Source: RGIG3002 sp045546775 (GTDB lineage Bacteria; Bacillota; Clostridia; Lachnospirales; Lachnospiraceae). Taken from it: a stretch of DNA of 57,093 nt. Of this stretch, positions 50,585-57,093 are shown one piece after another; within the stretch, counting starts at the first letter, position 1, and the number at the start of each line of letters is the position of its first letter. Below the pieces are notes generated by a model. It made no database searches, was not told the origin of the DNA, and saw only the letters and a list, made by a program, of their open reading frames with translations. Location: assembly GCA_045546775.1 (NCBI GenBank), contig JAZQDM010000097.1, forward strand, positions 1 through 57,093, read 5' to 3'. Position numbers and translations under genes: made by a program.

Positions 50585-53269
50585 TTAAATAAGACTCTCC
50601 CACTGCTGCAATGTTTCTTCGCACTTATCTACATCGTACTCCGAAACAGCCTCTTCCAACTGCTCTAATAAGGACGCCTGCGCATCTTCATAGGCATAGG
50701 CACGCATCTTATCCAATATTTCACTAACCGTATCCATATCCAGCTCTTCTGCCGCATCCCGTATCGCCAAGAAATAGGCAACCAGCTCTTCTTTGGAAAT
50801 ATGTTTCTTTGGCGCCGCCTCTTTTGTTTCTTCCGGGAAATACGGACGCAAAATCTCTTTGTAAGACAAATACTGCTCCAGCATTTCATCCGTAGTGGCA
50901 TGTATCAGCTCGATTTCCAACATATTACCGGCCTGTTCCAATCGTTTTGCCTTCTCCGACAATTCCATGGCTCCGACCTGCTTGGACGCACTCTTTAGCG
51001 CATGCACTTCCACCGTGTACGCTTTCCAGTCTTCCGCCTCTTGATACTGCTTAATCAGTTTCGCCTTCTTCTCAATCACGCGGTAATAATCCTTCAAGAC
51101 AGCCATAAACAGCTTTTCGGTTCCAAGAAGCTTTAATGCCGCATTGGTATCCAAACCTTCGATTTGAATCACTTCCTGCTCCGGCTGTGGCGCTTCTTCC
51201 CCTTCCATACGGAATGTCTTCTTCATCTTGTCTTTTGGCAACCATGTACGCAACTTGGAAAGAATGGTTCGCAGTTCGATTGGTTTTGCCACAAAATCGT
51301 TCATGCCTTCACTGATGAACATTTCTTTTGTACCGCTCACTGCATTCGCTGTCAGCGCAATGATAGGTACATTTTCATACTCCGGATGGAAGCGGCGAAT
51401 CAGTCGTGTCACCTCGACTCCGTCAATTTCCGGCATCATATGATCCATAAATACTAAGTCATAAATCTTTTCGGAAATTTTTTCCATTGCTTCTTTTCCG
51501 CTGAGCGCCGTGTCGATCTTCATCTGAACCGGCTGCAACAAACCTTCCGCAACCGTCAAGTTGATTGCGTTATCATCCACGATAAGAATTTCTGCCTCCG
51601 GCGCGACAAATTCGAAATCTTCAAAGGCCGCATACCCAAAACCTGTGTTGATGTCCTGTCCATTGAAAATGGATGCAATATTTAATACATACACCGGTTT
51701 TTTCACAACAAGCAGATTGTTGATGTTCATTTTGATGGAATCGCGGAAATCAATCATCAATATGGTCAAAATTTCCGGATGGTCCACAACAAACTCTTTG
51801 ACCGTGTCTGTAAACATTCCCTGACCAACAAAGAAATGTGTCACTTTTTCCTCTTCCAGACGCGACAATTGTTCTTCTGACTCCAAGGAGAAGAAGGAAA
51901 TGTCCAAATGCTTCATATCGGTCTCGATGTGTTTTCTTAAGAAATCATTCACACAAAGACCTGCTGCCTTAATTTTTTCTTTTTTCTCAACAACTACCGA
52001 CGGCTTTTCGTTGTATATCTTTTGCGGAATCCAGAAAGAGAATGTACTTCCCTTTCCAAATTCACTTTCTACGCTAATTTCGCCCCCCAAAAGGTTAATG
52101 ATTTGTTTTGCAATCGTAAGACCAAGACCGGTTCCTTCGATGTTTCGGTTGCGCTTACTGTTAACCTGCGTAAAAGCTTCAAACAAATTCGCAAGGTTTT
52201 CTTTCTTAATACCCATTCCGGTGTCTTTGACTGCCACTTCCAGAGTAATCGTATCAGGCGCAATCTTTTTGTAACCTACCTGCAGCACAACCTGCCCTTT
52301 TTCGGTAAATTTAACCGCATTGTTGGACAAATTGATAATAACCTGTTTCAAACGCTCGATATCGCCCAAAAGCTCGCACGGAAGGCTCGGTTCAATATCC
52401 AAAACAAGCTCCACGTCTTTGTCCCCGATTCTCGTGTTAATAATGTTTGCAATATCGTTTACGAGCGATAACGGCTCGTACACTTCTTCCTCAATCGTCA
52501 TCTTGCCGGCTTCAATTTTGGAGAAATCCAAAATGTCATTGATAATCGTCAAAAGAGTCTTGCCGGATGATGCAATCTGTCCCACATAATTTCTCGCAGC
52601 CGGTGGCAAATCTTCCCGCATTGCCAACTCTGCCATACCGATTACCGCATTCATCGGCGTACGGATTTCGTGGCTCATATTCGCCAAAAAGTCTGATTTC
52701 ATCTGGGTAGCATGCTCAATCTCCTCATTTGCCAAAATAAGCGAATATTTGTCATACGCCATATCCGAAATAATCTGGGCAATCTGGGACAAAAATCTTG
52801 CCGCACGCTCCAGCTCATCTTTTTCGATATAACGGATTTTTTTTGCAGCTTCCAAGTACCCTTGCGGGTCCACTTCAATCTCTTTTGCAATTTCTAACAG
52901 ACGCTCCTCGTCCAGTTCGTCGGTGCGCACCTGGCCGCCCGTAATACTTCCGATTTTTTTGCCGTGGGCCAAAATCGGTGCGGCAAAATCAACCATACCC
53001 GAATGGCACTTATAAATCACCGTCTTTTCCTGCTCAAAAGACATCTGTCCGCCCATGCGGTCGCACTCAATACAACGGGCATTTCCTATGGGCGATTTCT
53101 TGTTGTAATTTTTGCAAAAATCGGAGGACATTTTGTCTTCTGTTACAAGCGCACCGGTTGTATCCGATATTCCAACTACAATGCCTGTCATATCACAAAA
53201 TGCATCCTGAATTCTCTGTAACGTCTCCCGCTCAATCACATCGGTCAAGTTAATATCTTCTGTATTCAT
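50585..53269 (-). CDS. PocR-domain hybrid sensor histidine kinase
   Basis: The 894-aa soluble kinase has an N-terminal PocR sensory domain (about residues 10-165) with Cys52, Cys66, Cys69 and Cys88 (ARCIECDR and YKCHSG), then a HisKA dimerisation helix with His200 in NMSHEIRTP, an HATPase domain (NNAVKF, DTGMGI, GTGLGL), a degenerate middle receiver-like segment, a receiver with phospho-Asp in MDHMMPEIDG, and a C-terminal Hpt domain with VHALKSASKQVGA. There is no transmembrane helix, so it senses a cytoplasmic ligand. PocR domains bind small hydrophobic ligands such as diols. It is 15 nt downstream of the double-receiver regulator. Confidence 0.88.
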   Translation of the reverse strand: MNTEDINLTDVIERETLQRIQDAFCDMTGIVVGISDTTGALVTEDKMSSDFCKNYNKKSPIGNARCIECDRMGGQMSFEQEKTVIYKCHSGMVDFAAPILAHGKKIGSITGGQVRTDELDEERLLEIAKEIEVDPQGYLEAAKKIRYIEKDELERAARFLSQIAQIISDMAYDKYSLILANEEIEHATQMKSDFLANMSHEIRTPMNAVIGMAELAMREDLPPAARNYVGQIASSGKTLLTIINDILDFSKIEAGKMTIEEEVYEPLSLVNDIANIINTRIGDKDVELVLDIEPSLPCELLGDIERLKQVIINLSNNAVKFTEKGQVVLQVGYKKIAPDTITLEVAVKDTGMGIKKENLANLFEAFTQVNSKRNRNIEGTGLGLTIAKQIINLLGGEISVESEFGKGSTFSFWIPQKIYNEKPSVVVEKKEKIKAAGLCVNDFLRKHIETDMKHLDISFFSLESEEQLSRLEEEKVTHFFVGQGMFTDTVKEFVVDHPEILTILMIDFRDSIKMNINNLLVVKKPVYVLNIASIFNGQDINTGFGYAAFEDFEFVAPEAEILIVDDNAINLTVAEGLLQPVQMKIDTALSGKEAMEKISEKIYDLVFMDHMMPEIDGVEVTRLIRRFHPEYENVPIIALTANAVSGTKEMFISEGMNDFVAKPIELRTILSKLRTWLPKDKMKKTFRMEGEEAPQPEQEVIQIEGLDTNAALKLLGTEKLFMAVLKDYYRVIEKKAKLIKQYQEAEDWKAYTVEVHALKSASKQVGAMELSEKAKRLEQAGNMLEIELIHATTDEMLEQYLSYKEILRPYFPEETKEAAPKKHISKEELVAYFLAIRDAAEELDMDTVSEILDKMRAYAYEDAQASLLEQLEEAVSEYDVDKCEETLQQWESLI

Positions 53270-53284
53270 AGCGTCACCCTCATC

Positions 53285-54145
53285 CTAGCCAATCAGCTTG
53301 CGTATTGTCTGAATCAAATTGTCCCTCTCAATCGGTTTTAACAAATATCCTTGCGGTTTCATGGAAATAACTTTCCGTATTTTTTCACGGTCGTTGATAC
53401 CGGTCAGGAAAACAACCGGTATATCTTTTGTCTTCTCATTTGCCAAAATCCGCTCCATCACTTCCAGACCGTTCTGTCCCGGCATTTCATAATCCAGCAA
53501 AATAAGGTCTGTCCTTTTGCGCTCCAAAAATCCAAGGCCGATGCGCCCGTTTATGGCCGTTGCCACGTTATAAATATCTTTCAGCTCAGACTTAATCAAG
53601 TTAAGCATCAGCGGGTCATCATCGATAACAAGCACATGTTTCTTTTCATCTTCCTTATTTACGGCAAGTGCATCGCCTGCCTCGTCGCCAAAAACACCTT
53701 CCGCCGCTCTTAAGAACGCTTCCTCTTCCTTCTTTTTCCTCAGCTGTTCTTCTCTTGCTTTTTGCTCCGCAATGTTTTGCTCGTTGAAGAAATGAAGAAT
53801 TTTTTCCCGAATCTGGGCCGCCGTCGTAGGCTTATAAATGATAAGGCTTACCATATCCAATCCCACATGGGTAAATTCGTTGCAGGACTCCTGGTCACCT
53901 ATAATAATCATCTTTAGGCTTTTTCTTCCAACCATCCGAAGCGCCATAATCAGCTTCATAATGGTGTCTTTCGGCTCCGGCGAGATGCAATACACAAACG
54001 CATCCGGCCTGAAATAGTTGACGTGATTTATAACATCTTCACTTCGAATGGAAGTGCTCAAACATTCAAAATCCTCCGTCATGGCATAAAAGAAATCGTC
54101 CATAATGGTCTGGTTTTTTCCCGCTAATAACAATTTGTACTTCAT
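53285..54145 (-). CDS. Double-receiver response regulator without output domain
   Basis: The 286-aa protein has an N-terminal receiver-like domain (about 1-125) that is degenerate in its acidic pocket, a charged helical linker (about 128-150, with a run of Lys/Glu), and a C-terminal receiver with VIDDDPLM, the phospho-Asp in LILLDYEMPGQNG and a KP pair in LLKPIERD. No DNA-binding or enzymatic domain follows, so it probably relays phosphate with the downstream hybrid kinase. Start at 54145 is set by GGAGGGG 6 nt upstream. Confidence 0.85.
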   Translation of the reverse strand: MKYKLLLAGKNQTIMDDFFYAMTEDFECLSTSIRSEDVINHVNYFRPDAFVYCISPEPKDTIMKLIMALRMVGRKSLKMIIIGDQESCNEFTHVGLDMVSLIIYKPTTAAQIREKILHFFNEQNIAEQKAREEQLRKKKEEEAFLRAAEGVFGDEAGDALAVNKEDEKKHVLVIDDDPLMLNLIKSELKDIYNVATAINGRIGLGFLERKRTDLILLDYEMPGQNGLEVMERILANEKTKDIPVVFLTGINDREKIRKVISMKPQGYLLKPIERDNLIQTIRKLIG

Positions 54146-54260
54146 AGTTATCCCCTCCAATGTTGCTTTTTTTAATGTTTTTTCAATTTTACTGACTAAT
54201 CATTTATTATTTTATCATATTCAGACACAAATTGGAATAGGGGAAGTTTTTTCTGGAAAT

Positions 54261-54295
54261 AAAAACCACTCCCAAGTCTACACTTGAAAGTGGTT
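54261..54295 (-). terminator. Rho-independent terminator of the DUF4143 ATPase gene
   Basis: AACCACT (54264-54270) pairs with AGTGGTT (54289-54295), with an inner CAAGT/ACTTG stem. A U-run follows on the minus strand. It lies 60 nt beyond the ATPase stop. Confidence 0.8.
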
Positions 54296-54354
54296 CATAT
54301 CTTACATAAACTATAATCTTTTGTTTCCTACTGCTGGCGCATCGCCTTCTATTT

Positions 54355-55650
54355 CTACCCTTCAATACTTCTCTGATTAAGCAAGAACTCATAAATGTTC
54401 ACTGTCAAAATTCCGTTCTCATCGTAATGTGTTGGAACTATATCTTTCGTCACTACAATTTTCTTGAAAGAATCATCTATTTTCCTAAATGGTCGTATCT
54501 CTTGATTTCTCTTTGCTTCATCAGGAAGCGAATAAGCCGACTGAATATAATACCTTGCAGATCCAAGATTGCAAACAAAATCTACTTCCAAAGCTTTTCG
54601 AACTACTTTTCCATCTTTGTCCTTCTCTGCGATTGGCACCACACCTACATCCACACTATATCCGCGCATACGAAGCTCGTTATAAATCACATTTTCCATA
54701 GAATGTGTCTGCTCAAACTGTCGGAAATTTATTCGAGCATTGCGTAGTCCCAAATCGGAAAAATAATATTTCTTTGGTGTTTCGATGTAAGCCTTACCTT
54801 TAATATCATATCTCTGTGCAGACTCTATCAAAAAAGAATCTTCAAAGTAATCTAAATATTTCTTGATGGTTTTTGCTGTAATACTTGATTTCTTGACCGT
54901 CTTAAATGTATTTTTTAATTTCTCCGGATTAGTAAGCGAACCTATTGCGGAAGAAAGAATATTCAGCAAATCTTCTAGCTCCCCTTGGTTCTTTACTCTA
55001 TTTCGTTTGAATATATCTGTAATATAGATTTCATCAAACAGTTTCTGCAAAACGGTAGCTTTTTCATTTGCACCTTCTCGTAGAACTACGAGCGGTATTC
55101 CACCATAAAGCATGTACTCTGACAGCCCTTCGTACTTATCACCCTTATATACAGACATGAATTCCGCGAAGCTCAATGGATACATATGAATTTCATCACC
55201 ACGTCCTGCAAACTCGGTGATAATATCCTTGGATAAAAACTTTGCATTACTTCCGGTGACATATACATCCATATTATCCTTACGCAAGTACCCATTCAAA
55301 ACAGATTCAAAACAATCCAGTAACTGCACCTCATCTAAAAGCAAATAATATTTCCCTTCGCCAGACGTTTGAGACCTAATAAACTCCATAAATAGCTCTG
55401 GATTCACGCCTCGTTTTTCTTTCTCAACGCTAATAAGACTTTCACCAATACGGTGAAGATCATCTGCAGAATCAAATGCGAAGCGGATGATATGTTCTTT
55501 ATCAATACCACTTTCTATCAAATAATTATAAAAGAGCGTATTCAACAAATAAGATTTTCCACATCTTCTAATACCCGTTATAACCTTTATTAAACCATTA
55601 TTTTGTCTTTTTATAAGTTTGTCTAAATAATACTCACGTTTAATCTCCAT
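54355..55650 (-). CDS. AAA+ ATPase with DUF4143 C-terminal domain
   Basis: The 431-aa protein has Walker A GIRRCGKSYLL (about residue 32) and Walker B YLLLDEVQ, the AAA_14 arrangement, then the C-terminal DUF4143 fold. Such proteins are common in anaerobes, often mobile, and their function is not settled; many are near defence or toxin genes. The start at 55650 follows AAAGGAG. The gene has its own promoter with an overlapping palindromic operator. Position next to a CRISPR array and the MotA-FliG-like gene may be coincidental. Confidence 0.85.
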   Translation of the reverse strand: MEIKREYYLDKLIKRQNNGLIKVITGIRRCGKSYLLNTLFYNYLIESGIDKEHIIRFAFDSADDLHRIGESLISVEKEKRGVNPELFMEFIRSQTSGEGKYYLLLDEVQLLDCFESVLNGYLRKDNMDVYVTGSNAKFLSKDIITEFAGRGDEIHMYPLSFAEFMSVYKGDKYEGLSEYMLYGGIPLVVLREGANEKATVLQKLFDEIYITDIFKRNRVKNQGELEDLLNILSSAIGSLTNPEKLKNTFKTVKKSSITAKTIKKYLDYFEDSFLIESAQRYDIKGKAYIETPKKYYFSDLGLRNARINFRQFEQTHSMENVIYNELRMRGYSVDVGVVPIAEKDKDGKVVRKALEVDFVCNLGSARYYIQSAYSLPDEAKRNQEIRPFRKIDDSFKKIVVTKDIVPTHYDENGILTVNIYEFLLNQRSIEG

Positions 55651-55678
55651 ATCCGCACGCTCCTTTAGGGAATATTTT

Positions 55679-55692
55679 TGCAACCGGTTGCA
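55679..55692 (-). promoter_or_regulatory. Palindromic LacI/CcpA-type operator
   Basis: TGCAACCGGTTGCA is a perfect 14-bp palindrome that fits TGnAAnCGnTTnCA, the LacI-family and catabolite-response-element pattern. It lies between the -10 and the ribosome site of the ATPase gene, about +6 to +19 from the likely transcription start, a roadblock position for repression. Confidence 0.55.
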
Positions 55693-55704
55693 GTTTTCAG
55701 TCCT

Positions 55705-55733
55705 ATAATATCATATTTTTTTATTTTCCTCAA
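55705..55733 (-). promoter_or_regulatory. Promoter of the DUF4143 ATPase gene
   Basis: TTGAGG (55728-55733), 17-nt spacer, TATTAT (55705-55710), placed 55 nt upstream of the start codon and overlapping the first 33-bp repeat. Confidence 0.55.
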
Positions 55734-55880
55734 CTCATCTTTTTAATTTAGGAAAGATTTTTGTAATTGGTTGCATTTTTCAGTTCTATAGTCAAGCAGC
55801 TCTCGTACCTCTTTGGATGCTTTCGAAGTTTGATCTTTTTCTGCAAAGTTGTTGATTTTGTTATATGTTTGCAGTTAACA

Positions 55881-55921
55881 AAAAAACACCTTGTTTTAGG
55901 TTTTCACCTATAACAAAGTGT
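55881..55921 (-). terminator. Rho-independent terminator of the MotA/FliG-like gene
   Basis: ACACCTTGTT (55886-55895) pairs with AACAAAGTGT (55912-55921) with one mismatch and an inner stem ACCTA/TAGGT. A run of seven Us follows on the minus strand, directly behind the stop at 55928. Confidence 0.8.
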
Positions 55922-55927
55922 CCTTTT

Positions 55928-56788
55928 TTACTGCAAAGACTCGAATAAGTTCAGTACTTCTTTACACTCAAGTTGTCCCATTTCACCGTTTCTGTAAAGC
56001 TTGAGAAAAACATTTAAAACATCTTGGTTTGCCTCCGCTATATCGCCGGCAAATGTGCGCGTTTCCTGCTCCACAGCATCTGCAAGCGCATATGCCAATT
56101 TGGGCGAAACATTGGCAAACACCTTTCTTTTTACATTACACGGTGCCCCCAGCAAGAAGTATTTTGCTGTGTGATTATCAATGTAAGTCATCATTTTTCT
56201 AACTGCATCATCCGACAATTCCTCTAATATGCGATACAGAATTTTTGCCGTATAACAGCCTGCATCCTTCTGCGACCATTGAAACGAATCCTGACACACT
56301 CTCTCCACATTATCGCGTCTACGCACCAATTCCTCGTGATGTTTCTTTTGCGCCTCAATGTATAACTTCTCAACTTCTGCCGGCAAAAACGATTTCAGTT
56401 TTATCTCCAGCTCGCAAGCTCCTTTTGCAGATAAGATTCCCTGCACACCTTCCAACAAAAGCAAATACTCCAACCCTTCATACGCTTTCAAATCGTATAT
56501 GAAATATTTGCGCAAACAGATTTCTTGTATCAATTCAGGCATGGTTCCATCCAAAACAAGCTCTATCATCATCTGAAAATGCTGCGGACAGTTTATCGCA
56601 TTATCTGACATTTCTTTTATCGCGTCTTCCAAAGACAATAACCCGCCCTGTTTAGCCTGTTCGGCAAACGCCAATATGGTCCTAACTGCATTCGCCAGCT
56701 TCTCATCCTGCTCTTTTGTATCTTGCTCTTTTCGTAAATTGCTTATTTCTCTGGCGCAATTTCTCAATTCCTGATAGAAAAAATCCAT
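55928..56788 (-). CDS. Soluble MotA-cytoplasmic/FliG-C-like fusion protein
   Basis: The ~286-aa protein has no transmembrane helix. Residues about 34-100 (AKQGGLLSLEDAIKE, IELVLDGTMPELIQEI) read like the MotA cytoplasmic domain before TM3. Directly afterwards, residues about 108-138 (LLLLEGVQGILSAKGACE, KLKSFLP) read like the MotA C-terminal tail after TM4, so the two membrane helices appear to be missing. A charged helical linker follows (140-180). Residues about 194-274 (DDAVRKMMTYID, FANVSPKLAYALAD, RNGEMG) read like the FliG C-terminal torque domain. This is motif recognition only; no alignment was computed. The ATG at 56788 has AAAGGA 8 nt upstream; an ATG at 56797 is possible. No other flagellar gene is present. 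The gene ends the trailer side of the CRISPR array. Confidence 0.65.
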   Translation of the reverse strand: MDFFYQELRNCAREISNLRKEQDTKEQDEKLANAVRTILAFAEQAKQGGLLSLEDAIKEMSDNAINCPQHFQMMIELVLDGTMPELIQEICLRKYFIYDLKAYEGLEYLLLLEGVQGILSAKGACELEIKLKSFLPAEVEKLYIEAQKKHHEELVRRRDNVERVCQDSFQWSQKDAGCYTAKILYRILEELSDDAVRKMMTYIDNHTAKYFLLGAPCNVKRKVFANVSPKLAYALADAVEQETRTFAGDIAEANQDVLNVFLKLYRNGEMGQLECKEVLNLFESLQ

Positions 56789-56858
56789 TTCCCTCATCCT
56801 TTCTTCTACTAAATGGTCGCATGGTCAATCGAAAAGGGTATATTACGTGTTACTTGAT

Positions 56859-57093
56859 GTTTCAATTCCTTGTAGGTAAGGTACAACTGTTTAAGAAAGC
56901 GTCTAAGAAATTTGAAATGTTTGGAAAGTTTCAATTCCTCATAGGTAAGGTACAACTTGTTTAAAAATCCTCTTACCCGAGGTCTTTTTTGCACAAGGTT
57001 TCAATTCCTCATAGGTAAGGTACAACGTAAAAAGCGTAAATATTCGATTTCAATATCGAAGCCAGTTTCAATTCCTCATAGGTAAGGTACAAC
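56859..57093 (-). CRISPR. CRISPR array, trailer end (4 repeats, 3 spacers in window)
   Basis: Four 29-nt repeats lie at 56859-56887, 56928-56956, 56998-57026 and 57065-57093, separated by spacers of 40, 41 and 38 nt. On the plus strand the repeat starts GTTTCAATTCCT and ends GGTAAGGTACAAC. On the minus strand it therefore ends ATTGAAAC, the crRNA 5' handle typical of type I-B (also some I-A/III) systems, which sets transcription as leftward. The repeat at 56859-56887 differs at two positions (TG in place of CA, nt 71-72 of that line), the usual decay of the leader-distal repeat. The array continues beyond the window, and no cas gene is seen. Confidence 0.93.

Larger units (their letters stand above)
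55675..55790. repeat. Two imperfect 33-bp direct repeats
   Basis: The segments 55675-55707 and 55758-55790 match at 28 of 33 positions; the differences are pyrimidine transitions or G/T. The first copy contains the perfect palindrome TGCAACCGGTTGCA and the start of the -10 region; the second has lost one half-site. It looks like a duplicated operator-promoter module. Confidence 0.6.

Noticed and set aside
54355..57093. Cas genes or an unusual defence island around the CRISPR array
   Set aside because: The two proteins beside the array show ATPase/DUF4143 and MotA/FliG-like features, with no RAMP, Cas1, Cas3 or HD nuclease motif. Proximity alone is weak evidence for a defence link.

Overview
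The window looks like a chromosomal segment of an anaerobic low-to-moderate G+C Firmicute, most likely a Clostridia/Lachnospiraceae gut-type bacterium. This rests on strong GGAGG-type ribosome binding sites, a monoderm type IV pilus cluster (PilB/C/D/M/N/O but no PilQ secretin), an OFA-family transporter, microcompartment shell genes, a corrinoid methyltransferase pair and a CRISPR repeat with the AUUGAAAC handle. No tRNA, rRNA, insertion sequence, integrase or phage gene was seen. Most genes lie on the minus strand.

Layout. (1) 32-14397, minus: a complete type IV pilus operon read from pilB to pilC, major pilin, pilD, a fused pilM-pilN, pilO, four large prepilin-like minor pilins, and a secreted repeat-tailed protein of DUF5057 type at the window edge. 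A promoter and a ~300-nt leader precede pilB. (2) 14881-29899, minus: an exopolysaccharide block with an AMP-forming ligase, a secreted clan GH-A glycosidase-like protein, an acyltransferase, a Wzx flippase, an EpsG/Wzy polymerase, three glycosyltransferases, a Wzz-like protein, a CARDB-type membrane protein, a BY-kinase-like ATPase with an unusual Walker A, and a two-TM protein. A plus-strand metallophosphoesterase interrupts it. No priming sugar transferase is present. (3) 29931-35952, minus: a tightly overlapping six-gene operon with its own promoter: PlsC, AMP-ligase, B12-type radical SAM enzyme, CDP-alcohol phosphatidyltransferase, permuted NlpC/P60-like thiol enzyme, MFS transporter. The combination points to synthesis and remodelling of an unidentified lipid and is one of the two best candidates for an undescribed system. 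(4) 36101-44861, minus: carB (without carA), a second PlsC, membrane proteins, a corrinoid protein with a UroD-family methyltransferase, and a lipoprotein.

(5) 45049-47147, plus: an AgrA/AgrC-type LytTR two-component system, with LytTR-like direct repeats just upstream of its own promoter. (6) 47228-50468: an aldo/keto reductase (minus) divergent from two BMC shell-domain genes and an OFA-family transporter (plus), each unit with recognisable promoters and terminators. (7) 50585-54145, minus: a double-receiver response regulator and a PocR-domain hybrid histidine kinase. (8) 54355-57093: a DUF4143 ATPase behind a perfect palindromic LacI/CcpA-type operator; then a soluble protein that appears to join the cytoplasmic parts of MotA (transmembrane helices missing) to a FliG C-terminal domain; then the trailer end of a CRISPR array whose cas genes are outside the window. 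The MotA-FliG fusion is the other strong candidate for something undescribed.

All function calls are from reading the sequence and recognising motifs. No database search was run.
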